Part shown: piece after piece, positions 50,925-60,111 of the stretch
Numbering within the stretch: position 1 is the first letter of the stretch
Layout: the number at the start of each line of letters is the position of its first letter
Origin: Chondromyces crocatus
GTDB taxonomy: Bacteria > Myxococcota_A > Polyangia > Polyangiales > Polyangiaceae
Assembly (NCBI RefSeq): GCF_001189295.1
Contig: NZ_CP012159.1
Span: forward strand, 496,001 to 560,000
Direction: 5' to 3'
DNA length: 64,000 nt
Translations under genes and position numbers: made by a program
Notes under the pieces: generated by a model
Told to the model about the DNA's origin: nothing
Databases searched by the model: none
What the model saw: only the letters and a program-made list of their open reading frames with translations

Positions 50925-51162
50925 CAAGGATGTCACGGTTGGACTGCAGCGCACGGGTGGGAGCAGCGCGAGCTACGCGCTTCGCAGTGGATGAGAAGCG
51001 GGGTTTGCGCCACGGGGGACATGGCCCTTTCGTTGCATGGGGCCCGCCTCGGCTTATCAGTACGCTTGTGCTTCTTCGTCAGTCGAGCGAGTGTCGAATG
51101 TTCGACGGGGGTCCTGGCTTCCCGCTTGCTGCGTGGCTGACTGCTAGCCGTTGGAGGGATCA

Positions 51163-52971
51163 ATGCGCCGCAGACTTGTCTATCCGCATCTCGGAATCGG
51201 GCTCCTCGCGTTGGGCGTCGTCACCTCGGCCGCCCTGGGTTGCTCAGGAGAAGGTCTCACGCCTCCCCCCACGGGGAGCAGCGTCGCGATGACGGCGAAC
51301 CCGCCGCCCCCCATCAGCGGTGGGACGCTGCTCGTGACGGCGGATGGGCGCACCGCCGTGGCAGGCGATCCCGATCGGCATGGAATCTGGCTGGTCGACC
51401 TGGAGCGGGAGGCGGTGAACTTCCTCCCCGTCGGAGAGCTCGAAGAGCCGGGTCGCGTCGTGGAGGGGGCTCTGGGGCGAGCGCACGTCGCCCTGCGCCG
51501 CGGTGGAGCGGTCCTCACGCTCGATCTGGAGAGCCGCTCGATCGTGGACCGCCGTGACGTCTGCGTGGCACCGAGCGGGATGGCGTACGACGCCGCGAGC
51601 GACACCCTGCACGTCGCCTGCATGGGCGGCGAGCTGATCGCCATGCCGGCAGCTGGAGGCGCGGCGACGCGAAAGCTGCGCCTCGACCGGGATCTGCGGG
51701 ACGTGGTGGTCGATGGAGACCGGCTCCTGGTGACCATGTTCCGGTCCGCCGAGACGCTGGTCGTGGACGCCAGTGGCGAAGTGCTGGAGCGGCGTCAGCT
51801 GCCGGCGTTCGTCTCCAACGGGGGCTCGGGGTTGACCTACGTGCCCTCGGTCGCGTGGCGAATGGCCTCTGTGCCCGGCGGCGGCGCGCTGGTCGTTCAT
51901 CAGCGGGCGCAGTCCTCGCCCGTGGTGGTGAATCCGGGGCAGTTCTATTACGGAAACCCCGACTGTGACGGCAACATCGTCCACACGACGGTGAGCTTGC
52001 TGGGGTCGGCGCAAGAGGCGGGGGACGAGAAGCTGGCGGCGGCCGCGCCCGCAATCCCGATGGTGGGGTTGCCCGTCGACGTGGCGGTGTCGCGCTCCGG
52101 TGAGGCGATCGCCGTGGTCGGCGCCGGGAACGACAGGCTGGTGATCACGACACGCTCGACGATCGTGGACGACTCTGGCTGGGGGAGCTGCATGCCGGGC
52201 ACCCTGGATGAGCCCATGCCAGGGCAGCCGGTCGCGGTGGCATTCAAGGGCGAAGGAGAGGAGCTGCTCGTGCAGCTCCGGGAGCCAGCGGGGCTGGTCT
52301 TCTGGCGAGGAGGAAACCAGCGCACGCTGTCGTTCCCCGGAGCCAGCGTGCGCGACACGGGCCACGAGATGTTCCATCGGCCGCCGGCCACCTTCGCGGC
52401 CATGTCCTGCGCTTCGTGTCACCCCCAAGGACACGAGGACGGCCACACCTGGAACTTCGATCCCATCGGCCTCCGGCGAACGCAGGCGCTCGGTGGCGGG
52501 ATCCTCCAGACAGCCCCACTCCACTGGGATGGGGACATGGAGGACCTGGAGCACCTGATGGGCGAAGTGCTCGTGGGCCGGATGGCAGGGAACACGCCCA
52601 GCATGCGGCAAGAACGCCTGATGGCGCGCTTCCTGGACAGCATCCCCGCCTTCCCCGCCTCGCCGCCGGAAGATCCGGGGGCGGTGCTCCGCGGAGAAGC
52701 CCTCTTCAAGAGCGAGGCGGTCGGCTGTGCCAGCTGCCACTCGGGGTCGATGCTCACGAACAACCGCAACGAGAGCGTGGGCAGAGACGAGACGCTGCAG
52801 GTGCCGACGCTCATCGGCCTGAGTGGGCGAGCACCGTTCATGCACGACGGCTGCGCGGCGACCCTGCATGATCGCTTCGATCCCGCGTGCGGTGGGTCGC
52901 AGCACGGGGATGTCTCCCGGTTGACGCAGGACGAGCTGGACGATCTCGTCGTCTACCTCGAGTCCCTGTAG
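51163..52971 (+). CDS. di-haem cytochrome-like propeller lipoprotein
   Basis: A 602-residue exported lipoprotein. MRRRLVYPHLGIGLLALGVVTSAALGC gives a lipobox. The middle about 380 residues are propeller-like (LLVTADGRTAVAGDPDRHGIWLVDLE; LTYVPSVAWRMASVPGGGALVV). The C-terminal part has two CxxCH haem c sites, MSCASCHPQGHEDGHTW and VGCASCHSGSMLT, and the segment LIGLSGRAPFMHDGCAATLHDRFD, as in the cytochrome c peroxidase/MauG-like group. It probably transfers electrons outside the cytoplasm. ATG 51163 has TTGGAGGGATCA just upstream. A strong hairpin terminator follows at 53002. Confidence 0.85.
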   Translation: MRRRLVYPHLGIGLLALGVVTSAALGCSGEGLTPPPTGSSVAMTANPPPPISGGTLLVTADGRTAVAGDPDRHGIWLVDLEREAVNFLPVGELEEPGRVVEGALGRAHVALRRGGAVLTLDLESRSIVDRRDVCVAPSGMAYDAASDTLHVACMGGELIAMPAAGGAATRKLRLDRDLRDVVVDGDRLLVTMFRSAETLVVDASGEVLERRQLPAFVSNGGSGLTYVPSVAWRMASVPGGGALVVHQRAQSSPVVVNPGQFYYGNPDCDGNIVHTTVSLLGSAQEAGDEKLAAAAPAIPMVGLPVDVAVSRSGEAIAVVGAGNDRLVITTRSTIVDDSGWGSCMPGTLDEPMPGQPVAVAFKGEGEELLVQLREPAGLVFWRGGNQRTLSFPGASVRDTGHEMFHRPPATFAAMSCASCHPQGHEDGHTWNFDPIGLRRTQALGGGILQTAPLHWDGDMEDLEHLMGEVLVGRMAGNTPSMRQERLMARFLDSIPAFPASPPEDPGAVLRGEALFKSEAVGCASCHSGSMLTNNRNESVGRDETLQVPTLIGLSGRAPFMHDGCAATLHDRFDPACGGSQHGDVSRLTQDELDDLVVYLESL

Positions 52972-53001
52972 CGAGAGCCGGCGCTCCAGCGTCGCGGGGA
53001 A

Positions 53002-53034
53002 CCGAGCATTCGCGCGAAGCTCGCGGATGCTCGG
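53002..53034. terminator. hairpin terminator between convergent genes
   Basis: CCGAGCATTCGCG (53002-53014) and CGCGGATGCTCGG (53022-53034) pair over 13 bp with one G-T mismatch around a 7-nt loop. It lies 30 nt after the cytochrome-like gene and before the reverse cdaR gene, and could stop transcription from both sides. Confidence 0.6.
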
Positions 53035-53062
53035 CGACCACCGAGAGGCCGGAGCCGCCCTA

Positions 53063-53150
53063 CCACCCGGGCGCCCGCGCCAGCCACCAGGGCGCCCGCG
53101 CCATCAGGCACCAGCATCATCAGGGCGCCCTCATCACCAGGCGCTTGACC
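53063..53150. repeat. short 21-bp degenerate repeat
   Basis: Two clean 21-bp units (53063-53083 and 53084-53104, sharing GGGCGCCCGCGCCA) are followed by degenerate relatives with CACCAG and GGGCGCC to about 53150. It is the intergenic counterpart of the other minisatellites and has no coding support. Confidence 0.6.
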
Positions 53151-53175
53151 CCTCAGCGCTCACGAAGAGAGATGC

Positions 53176-54111
53176 TCACCACTTCACGAGCACGCGCGGC
53201 GGGCTGACTTCGACACGGAGCGATCCGACATCCACCACCACGTCGAGGAACGCGCTGCCAGGTTGGGCGGTGTCGACGGTCGTACCCTTGAGCTCGACGA
53301 GAGGGACGACGGCTTCCGGGGCCAGCGCGTTCACCTCCTCGGTGGTGCCGGTGATGCGCACGGTGACCGAGGCGGGCGTGGTGCGCGCTCGCGGGAGCCC
53401 GACCACCTCGACCTTGCGATCGAACGATCGGGTGACCATCTCGCGGGTCACTTCCAGCGTCGCCTTCACGCTGTCGGCATCATAGACGACCAGCTTCGGC
53501 GGACGATCCAGCGCCAAGGTACGATCGTAGGTCCCCGTGGTGAGACCTGTCACGTCGAAGGCCTCGGTCCGCGCGTACTGCATGACCTCGACGATGGACT
53601 GGGGCCCTCGCGCCTTCACCGACATCGGCTCGACGGCGATCTTCTCCTTCACCTCGAAGCCCGTCGGCAGCTCGCCAGTCCGGGAGACCTGCACTGGAAT
53701 GACGCGGGTGATCACGTCGTCCCACCGAAGCTCGATGCGCGGAGGATAGATCTGCTCGGCCGTGAGCCCCTCGGGCACGTGGAACATGGACTGATCGAGC
53801 TCCACGTAGGGGACGCGGCCGGTCCGCAGATCGAGCTGCAAGGTGCCGAGGTCATCAGCGCGAAGATCGTCGAGCTGGGTGCGCGAGCCGCTCAACGTGA
53901 CGGCGACCTCCGTCGGAAGCTGGGTCATGAGCTGACGGTTCAGCTCTTCCTTGGGCATGACGGAGACGACGCTGACCGAGAAGGTCCGCTGCGCGTTCTC
54001 CGCACCGTGGATGAAGGCGTAAAATCCCAGCGCGAACGCGAGGGACATCGCCTTCAACCCGAGGTTCTCCAGGAAGGCGGAGCGAAGGATGCCGCGAACG
54101 CCCTGGTTCAC
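53176..54111 (-). CDS. cdaR: YbbR-domain protein (CdaR type)
   Basis: A 311-residue membrane-anchored protein. MNQGVRGILRSAFLENLGLKAM is followed by the signal anchor SLAFALGFYAFIHG. YbbR domains follow: VSVVSVMPKEELNRQLMTQLPTEVAVTLSG; DLGTLQLDLRTGRVPY; FEVKEKIAVEPMSVKARGP; VEVVGLPRARTTPASVTVRITG. CdaR proteins regulate the c-di-AMP synthase CdaA next to which they are usually encoded. Its ATG (54111) overlaps the CdaA stop (54108) in ATGA, so they are coupled. The extracytoplasmic placement of the YbbR part is inferred. Confidence 0.85.
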   Translation of the reverse strand: MNQGVRGILRSAFLENLGLKAMSLAFALGFYAFIHGAENAQRTFSVSVVSVMPKEELNRQLMTQLPTEVAVTLSGSRTQLDDLRADDLGTLQLDLRTGRVPYVELDQSMFHVPEGLTAEQIYPPRIELRWDDVITRVIPVQVSRTGELPTGFEVKEKIAVEPMSVKARGPQSIVEVMQYARTEAFDVTGLTTGTYDRTLALDRPPKLVVYDADSVKATLEVTREMVTRSFDRKVEVVGLPRARTTPASVTVRITGTTEEVNALAPEAVVPLVELKGTTVDTAQPGSAFLDVVVDVGSLRVEVSPPRVLVKW

Positions 54112-55361
54112 GAGTCGTCCCGGTGGGGGGTGCTGCCACTGGAGCCCGTCGGCACGAAGGTGCGCTGACTGGGGACGGGTGGCGAAAGTCGCGCCTCGGC
54201 GTCGTCACCGCTCTCGGGCGAGGGCGTGCTCTTCGTCTCACCTCGTGGCTCGGCCAGCTTTCCTGCGGGCATGTCCGTCACCGCAGGCCGCGAGCGTTCA
54301 CCCGAGAGTCGCTCGGTGTCGTGGACGACCGAGGAGCGAACCTCTGCCGGCTTCATGGGGGTCGAGGTGGGCAGCTTGGTCGTGGTCGTCACCAGGGGCA
54401 TGGAGGACTTCGGGGCGAGCTTGTCCGACGCGCCCGAGCGCGTCAAAGCGGCCGGCTTGCCGACCTGGGATTCCCCGGTCGGCGTGGTGGTGGCCGAGCG
54501 AGGTGTCGGGATCGACGGCGGCCCACTGGTGAGCAGCGACGTCCGCGTGGGTCGACGAGCAAAGCGGCGCTTGCGCGAGGAGCGCCCGAACAGCCCGAGG
54601 AGAGCATGCTTCAGCGACTGGCCGTCGAGGTTCGAGACGATGTTGCCGCTGAAGCAGAAGCTGATGGTCCCGCGCTCCTCGCTGACCACCACCACCACGG
54701 CGTCGGTCTCCTCCGTGATCCCCAGCGCGGCGCGATGGCGAGAGCCGAGGCTGGCATCCAGGATCTTGGTCTCTGGCATCGGGAAGAACACACCCGCGCG
54801 CGCGATCTTCAGATCGCGAATGAGCACGGCACCATCGTGCAGTTTGTTCACCGACTCCGGGACGAACAGCGAGACGAGCAGCTCCCGGGTGACCAGGGAG
54901 TCGATCAGGATGCCTTCGCTCTTCACGAACTCCAGCACGTTCGCGTCCTGCTCGAAGGCGATGATCGCTCCCATGCGATGACGCGCGAGCTCGGTCGCAG
55001 CGGCGACCACCTCGTCGATGACCCGGGACTGCTGCTCACGACCGGCGGAGAACCACGCCTTCCCACCGACCCGGATCAGCGCGCGGCGGATGTCGTTCTG
55101 AAAGACGACGACGACGATCAGGATGATCGAGGAGAGCAGCCACGAGAGGAGGCTCAGGAGCGTCGTGAGCCTGAAGACCTTGGCGCCGAGATAGACAAGA
55201 AAGACGATCCCGAGCCCCAGGCCCATCTGCATCGCGCGCGTCCCTCGCAGCACCAGCAGCGCGCGGTACACGACGTAGGCGACAATGAAGATGTCGAGCA
55301 GATCTCGGAAGATTTGCAGTGGAGGTCTGGCTGAAAATAGACGAAGAAAGCCTTCGATCAT
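54108..55361 (-). CDS. cdaA: diadenylate cyclase CdaA with a long C-terminal extension
   Basis: A 417-residue membrane enzyme that makes c-di-AMP from two ATP. Three N-terminal helices (about 22-90: LLDIFIVAYVVYRALLVL; MGLGLGIVFLVYLGAK; LSLLSWLLSSIILIVVVVF) are followed by the DAC domain with the DGA motif LHDGAVLI (176-178) and the RHR motif GSRHRAALG (208-210), both intact. Residues about 260-417 are a low-complexity Ser/Pro/Thr extension not seen in typical CdaA (about 270 residues). The gene is coupled both ways: its ATG overlaps the FolP stop (55358-55361), and its stop overlaps the cdaR start. Confidence 0.92.
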   Translation of the reverse strand: MIEGFLRLFSARPPLQIFRDLLDIFIVAYVVYRALLVLRGTRAMQMGLGLGIVFLVYLGAKVFRLTTLLSLLSWLLSSIILIVVVVFQNDIRRALIRVGGKAWFSAGREQQSRVIDEVVAAATELARHRMGAIIAFEQDANVLEFVKSEGILIDSLVTRELLVSLFVPESVNKLHDGAVLIRDLKIARAGVFFPMPETKILDASLGSRHRAALGITEETDAVVVVVSEERGTISFCFSGNIVSNLDGQSLKHALLGLFGRSSRKRRFARRPTRTSLLTSGPPSIPTPRSATTTPTGESQVGKPAALTRSGASDKLAPKSSMPLVTTTTKLPTSTPMKPAEVRSSVVHDTERLSGERSRPAVTDMPAGKLAEPRGETKSTPSPESGDDAEARLSPPVPSQRTFVPTGSSGSTPHRDDS

Positions 55362-56311
55362 CGGCGCGTGCCCTCATCACGTCGAGGGATGGCGAGAGAC
55401 CCGTGGAGAGCATCTGCAGAAGCTTTGGATCCGTGCGTGGCAGCACCGCGCTCCACCCGTGACACGGCCGCGCTCAGCGCGAGGGCCTGACGGACCGGCG
55501 CGACGTCGTGCACACGCACGATGGCAGCCCCTCGCTCCGCGCAGGCGACGCAAGCGGCGATGGTCGCGCCGAGCCGCTGCTCGGGCGCTGCTTCGGGCAG
55601 CCCGGAATCTTCGTGGGTTGCTGCCCGCGCAAGGAACGACTTTCGACTCGGACCGACCAGCACCGGGAACCCGAGCGCGCAAAGCTCGCGCAGCCGCGCG
55701 ACGAGCTCGAGCGAATGGCGAGCATTCTTCGCGAAGCCGAAACCAGGATCGAAGACGAGCTCGCCTCGCGGGAGGCCTGCACCCACCGCAAGCTCGGCCG
55801 CCGCCGTCCACTCGCGCGCGACATCCGCGACGACATCCTGGTAGGCATCGTCTGCGTAGGCCGAGAAGCCCTTCATGTCTCCCATCGTCCCCCGGCTGTG
55901 CATCAAGACGAGCGCCGCATCGTAACGAGAACAGAGGGCTCCGAGGGCCGCCGCGGCATCGAGGGAGACCGTGTTGACCACTGCCGCCCCTTCATCGAGG
56001 GCATACTCGGCGACCGCCGCAGACGTCGTATCGATCGATACCAGGGCGCCCCGCCTGACGGCATCGCGCACACCGCTGCCGAGCCGGGCGATCTGGTCGC
56101 GATCCGACACATGCTCCGAGCCAGGTCGCGTCGATTCTGCGCCGATGTCGATGATGTCCGCCCCTTCGGCAAGCATCGCCTCGATGTACGCACTTGCAGC
56201 CGCATCACTGGTGAACCGGCCGCCGTCGGAAAAAGAGTCCGGCGTCCTGTTCAACACACCCATGATCAACACACGCTGACGTGCAGAGAGCAGCGTGGTT
56301 AACCGAGACAT
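55358..56311 (-). CDS. folP: dihydropteroate synthase
   Basis: A 317-residue enzyme that joins para-aminobenzoate to the pterin precursor in folate synthesis. The N-terminal motif RVLIMGVLNRTPDSFSDGG and the pterin-binding DIIDIGAESTRPGSEHV are clear; further on MHSRGTMGDM, DPGFGFAKNARHSLELV and VLVGPSRKSFLARA also match. It overlaps the cdaA start in ATGA. folP next to cdaA is known from several bacteria, including other delta-proteobacteria, and the biological reason is not settled. Confidence 0.95.
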   Translation of the reverse strand: MSRLTTLLSARQRVLIMGVLNRTPDSFSDGGRFTSDAAASAYIEAMLAEGADIIDIGAESTRPGSEHVSDRDQIARLGSGVRDAVRRGALVSIDTTSAAVAEYALDEGAAVVNTVSLDAAAALGALCSRYDAALVLMHSRGTMGDMKGFSAYADDAYQDVVADVAREWTAAAELAVGAGLPRGELVFDPGFGFAKNARHSLELVARLRELCALGFPVLVGPSRKSFLARAATHEDSGLPEAAPEQRLGATIAACVACAERGAAIVRVHDVAPVRQALALSAAVSRVERGAATHGSKASADALHGSLAIPRRDEGTRR

Positions 56312-56351
56312 TTCTTGTGGGTAGCAACTTCTACGCCGAACGGCAATTCCC

Positions 56352-56381
56352 TTGTCGGGATGCAGGGGGCTTTGCTAGTGT
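56352..56381 (+). promoter_or_regulatory. possible sigma-70-like promoter of the PgpH-type gene
   Basis: TTGTCG (56352-56357) and TAGTGT (56376-56381) are 18 bp apart in the 188-bp gap between divergent folP and the HD hydrolase gene, with TGC just before the second box (extended -10 like). Resemblance only; weak. Confidence 0.25.
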
Positions 56382-56499
56382 CGCGGTTCTGCTTGGTCCC
56401 CTGAGGGACGACGCCGATCGTACTGGCGACGCTCTGCAGGCTTCCTGTGGTCAGGCAATGGACCCAAGGACCGGACAACCAGGTAGCTAGAGCCGTTCG

Positions 56500-58320
56500 A
56501 TGCTGCGCACGCGTCTTCGGGCAGGGCCGGTCGCCGGCTTCGTCGTGAGCGTCCTCTTCGCCCTGGTCGTCACAGGGATAAGCGTGGCGGATCTCTACCT
56601 GCCTTCGCTCGTCCCGAGGATGGGCTCACCGGCGCCCTTCACGCTGCGGCTGCCCTACGGCCCACGGATCGTGCGCGATACCCAGCATCGTCTGGTCTAC
56701 GAGCACACGCGGCTCATCGTTCCGCGTGGGACCGTGCTCCACGAGTGGGACGACAACCACCGCGCGGCCTTCGCCTACGAGTCCATTCGCCGTCCGCCCA
56801 CGACGGGACGTCTCGGAAGCCTTTACGTTCTCTACTTCATCATCGGCATGATGCTGACCGCCTACCTCAGGCGGTTCGGGCAGAGCCGGGTCCACCTGCT
56901 CCGAGCGCAGGTCGGGCTCCTCGGCTTGATGGCCGGCTCCCTCGTCTTCGCCAAGGCGCTGCTGCTGTTCACCGCCTTGCCCGAGTTCTGGATACCCGTC
57001 GCCGCGTTGCCACTCTGGGTCGCGCTTGCCTTCGACAGACGCACGGCGTTTCTCGTGGAGGTCGGAGGAGCGTTCATCGCGGCATCCCTCCTTCGTTTCG
57101 ACCTGATCCTCCTCTGCGTTCTCCTCGTCCGCGGGATCGCCTCGACGCTGTTCTTCCTCGATCGCAAGCATCCTCGTCAGATGCTGATCGCTGGAGCGCT
57201 CGCAGGGGTCGCCGGGGCGATCGGGATGGTCGCGCTGACCGTGATCTTCGAAGGCCGATTCAGCATCGGCGCCGATCTGGCACGCGGCTTGAGTTCAAAT
57301 GTGCTCGCCTGCGTCGGTGGTGGCGTGCTCGCAGGGTTGCTGGCGCGCGCGCTGCGCGAGCCCGCCGAGCGGGTGATGGGTCATGTCTCTCGGGACAAGC
57401 TGCTCGACCTCACGGACCTCGAGCACCCACTGCTCAAAAAGATGGCCGCGGAGGCACCAGGAAGCTGGGAGCACGCGCGCACGATGGCCAACCTCGCGGA
57501 GGCGGCCGCCGCAGCGATCGGCGCGGATGCGCTGCTCACGCGGGTCGGCGCGTACTACCACGACCTCGGCAAGACGGTTCAGAGCAAGTACTTCATCGAG
57601 AACCTGGGACCAGGAGAGCGCTCACCTCATGAGGATCTGGACCCGGACGTCAGCGCAGACGCCATCATGGCGCACGTCGTGATGGGAACGAAGATCCTGC
57701 GCGACGGCCACATCCCCGAGCCGGTGGTGGAGTTCGCCTACACGCATCACGGCACGCAGATGGTGGAGTTCTTCTGGCACAAGTGCAAAGAGCAGGGGAA
57801 TCCCAAGGGGCTCACCGAGGAACACTTCCGTTATCCCGGGATGAAGCCGCAGACGAAGGAGACGGCGATCTTGATGCTCGTCGACTCCATCGAGGCCGCA
57901 TCACGGACGGTGTGGCCACCCGAGCAAAAGAAGTTCGAGGAGATGATCCAGCGCGTCGTCTTCCACAAGCTCGCCGGTGGTCAGCTCGACGAGTCTGGCC
58001 TGACCCTTCAGGATCTCCGCATCCTCTCCTCCCGGATGGCCTCCACCCTCGTGAACATGTCGCACGGCCGGATCAAGTACCCCTGGCAGCGCGAGGCAGA
58101 GCGGGCGCGGGCGACCCAGGCTCAATCGGTCGCGACGCCGCTGCCAGCCGTGACGCCCAGCCCGAAGGCGGTCGACGCTCCCAGCGCAGAACCCACCGAG
58201 TCGAGTCGACTCTCGCAGAGCGAGGTGGCCGAGCCCCCCGTATCACGACGCTCGGCTCCGAAACCGGCGGACACCGGCAGTCCCGCGCCCGAGAGTGGCT
58301 CTCGGAAGCAGGATCGCTGA
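56500..58320 (+). CDS. PgpH-type HD phosphodiesterase, predicted c-di-AMP hydrolase
   Basis: A 606-residue membrane protein of the 7TM-HD family. One N-terminal helix (VSVLFALVVTGISVADLYL) is followed by only about 75 extracytoplasmic residues (Listeria PgpH has a much longer region), then seven or so helices (about 110-285), and a cytoplasmic HD domain: SWEHARTMANLAEAA, YYHDLGKT (His354, Asp355), IMAHVVMGTKI, AYTHHGTQM and MLVDSIEAASR. PgpH proteins hydrolyse c-di-AMP. A Ser/Pro-rich tail of about 70 residues follows. It is divergent from folP-cdaA-cdaR, so synthase and hydrolase genes are side by side. Confidence 0.88.
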   Translation: MLRTRLRAGPVAGFVVSVLFALVVTGISVADLYLPSLVPRMGSPAPFTLRLPYGPRIVRDTQHRLVYEHTRLIVPRGTVLHEWDDNHRAAFAYESIRRPPTTGRLGSLYVLYFIIGMMLTAYLRRFGQSRVHLLRAQVGLLGLMAGSLVFAKALLLFTALPEFWIPVAALPLWVALAFDRRTAFLVEVGGAFIAASLLRFDLILLCVLLVRGIASTLFFLDRKHPRQMLIAGALAGVAGAIGMVALTVIFEGRFSIGADLARGLSSNVLACVGGGVLAGLLARALREPAERVMGHVSRDKLLDLTDLEHPLLKKMAAEAPGSWEHARTMANLAEAAAAAIGADALLTRVGAYYHDLGKTVQSKYFIENLGPGERSPHEDLDPDVSADAIMAHVVMGTKILRDGHIPEPVVEFAYTHHGTQMVEFFWHKCKEQGNPKGLTEEHFRYPGMKPQTKETAILMLVDSIEAASRTVWPPEQKKFEEMIQRVVFHKLAGGQLDESGLTLQDLRILSSRMASTLVNMSHGRIKYPWQREAERARATQAQSVATPLPAVTPSPKAVDAPSAEPTESSRLSQSEVAEPPVSRRSAPKPADTGSPAPESGSRKQDR

Positions 58321-58371
58321 AGCCCCGCCAGCCACCAGACCCTCCATGGTTGACCGCTGACGTCGAGCCGC

Positions 58372-60099
58372 ATGTCCTCGATCATCGATCGCAGCCTGAT
58401 CAAGACACTCTTCCAAGGCGTTGCGACCCAGGAGGGGCTCTTCCCCTTCCCCGAAGTGAACGCAGACGAGCGTGAGCGCGTCGCCGCGCTCCTCGACCGC
58501 GTGCGCCGATATTTCAAAGCGCATGTGGACAGCGCCCGCATCGACCAGGAGAGCCGGATCCCGAACGACGTGCTGGAGGGGCTGAAGTCGCTCGGACTGA
58601 TGGGTCTGCGAGTTCCCCCGAGGTACGGCGGCACCGGCCTGAGCAACACGGCCTACGCGCGCGTGACGCAGGAACTCGGTGGGCTCGACGCGGCGGTCGC
58701 TGCCACGCTGGGCGCGCACCAGACCATCGGGCTCACAGGGATCCTGCGCTTCGGCTCGAACGAGCAGAAGCAGCGCTTCCTCCCTGGCCTCGCGGTCGGA
58801 GCGCAGCTCGCAGCGTTCGCGCTGACGGAGTCGAACTCCGGCTCCGACACGGCCGCGGTGCGGACCAGCGCGATCCGCTCACCGGATGGCAGCCACTATG
58901 TCCTCCAGGGTTCCAAGCGGTGGGTCACCAACGGGGGGATGGCCGATGTCTTCACCATCATCGCGCGGACGTCGGCTCCGGAAGAAGGAAACAAGCCTCG
59001 CTTGACGGCGTTCCTCGTGGAGCGAGGCCCCGGGGTCAGGAGCGGCCCGGAAGAGCGCAAGCTCGGCATTCGAGGCGCATCGACCACGGAGATCGTCCTG
59101 GAGAGCGCTCGCGTACCCACCGAAAACATGCTCAGCGGCGTCGGCCAAGGCTTTCCTGTCGCGATGGAATGCCTGAACAGTGGGAGGCTCAGCATCGCGG
59201 CAGGATGCCTCGGAGCATGTCAGGCACTCCTCCAGCTGGCCATCGAGCGTGTCCAGGAGCGTCGTGCGTTCGGTCGACACATCGGAGGCTTCGGGCTCAT
59301 CAAAGACAAAGTCGCCACGATGCTGGCCTCGACCTACGCCCTGGAATCGATGGTCTATGCAACGACGGGAATGCTCGACGCCGGACAGGTCGACGGGTTC
59401 CTGGAGATCGCCATCTGCAAACTTTCCGCCAGCGAGACCCTCTGGGTCGTGGCCAACGAGACCCTGCAGATCGCGGCCGGCATCGGCTACGCACAGAACT
59501 ACCCGTACGAGCGCCTCTTGCGGGACGCACGCAGCAACCTCATCCTCGGCGGAACAAGCGAGATCCTCCGGACCTCCATCGCCGTCTCCGCGATGGGTCA
59601 CGTTCGTCAGGAGCGCGAGTCTGCTACGCCCATCCGCCGCAAGCCGAGCCAGTACCTGGGTATCCTCGGGGACCTGGCCGCACACAAGGCCCGCTCCGTA
59701 CTGGAGCGCGTGCGGACGAGCCGCGTTCATCCGCAGCTTCGCCACGAAGCGGCGGTTTACGAGGCCCGCGCACGCGAGCTGGGAGCCTGTGTCGAAAGAG
59801 CGCTCCAGGAGTACGGGCACGAAGTCTCCGAGATGCAGTCCATCCACAAGAGACTGACGGACATCGCCATGGATCTCTTTGGCCTCGGCGCCTGCCTTGC
59901 CCGGACGACCCGCATGATCGAGCGCCGTGGAGAAGAGGGCGCACGTCGAGAGGTCGACGCGACGAAGCTCTTCGCCAGGATGGCTCAACAGCGAATGCAG
60001 CAGCAGATGACCGAACTGCAGACGAACGACGACCCACTGCGAAACTCGGTCGCCGAGCGAGCCTACGCAGACCGCGCATACCCGTTCGACATCCTCTGA
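58372..60099 (+). CDS. long acyl-CoA dehydrogenase
   Basis: A 575-residue FAD enzyme, longer than the usual 380-residue kind, with a C-terminal helical extension (about 400-575) as in ACAD9/VLCAD-type enzymes. Visible motifs include SLGLMGLRVPPRYGGTGL, FALTESNSGSDTAAVRTS, LGIRGASTTEIVLESARVP, YAQNYPYERLLRDARSNL and ILGGTSEILRTSIA. It probably starts fatty acid beta-oxidation or acts on a related acyl-CoA. The start is at ATG 58372, 51 bp after the HD hydrolase gene; no partner electron-transfer genes are near. Confidence 0.9.
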   Translation: MSSIIDRSLIKTLFQGVATQEGLFPFPEVNADERERVAALLDRVRRYFKAHVDSARIDQESRIPNDVLEGLKSLGLMGLRVPPRYGGTGLSNTAYARVTQELGGLDAAVAATLGAHQTIGLTGILRFGSNEQKQRFLPGLAVGAQLAAFALTESNSGSDTAAVRTSAIRSPDGSHYVLQGSKRWVTNGGMADVFTIIARTSAPEEGNKPRLTAFLVERGPGVRSGPEERKLGIRGASTTEIVLESARVPTENMLSGVGQGFPVAMECLNSGRLSIAAGCLGACQALLQLAIERVQERRAFGRHIGGFGLIKDKVATMLASTYALESMVYATTGMLDAGQVDGFLEIAICKLSASETLWVVANETLQIAAGIGYAQNYPYERLLRDARSNLILGGTSEILRTSIAVSAMGHVRQERESATPIRRKPSQYLGILGDLAAHKARSVLERVRTSRVHPQLRHEAAVYEARARELGACVERALQEYGHEVSEMQSIHKRLTDIAMDLFGLGACLARTTRMIERRGEEGARREVDATKLFARMAQQRMQQQMTELQTNDDPLRNSVAERAYADRAYPFDIL

Positions 60100-60111
60100 G
60101 GCGTTCGATCG

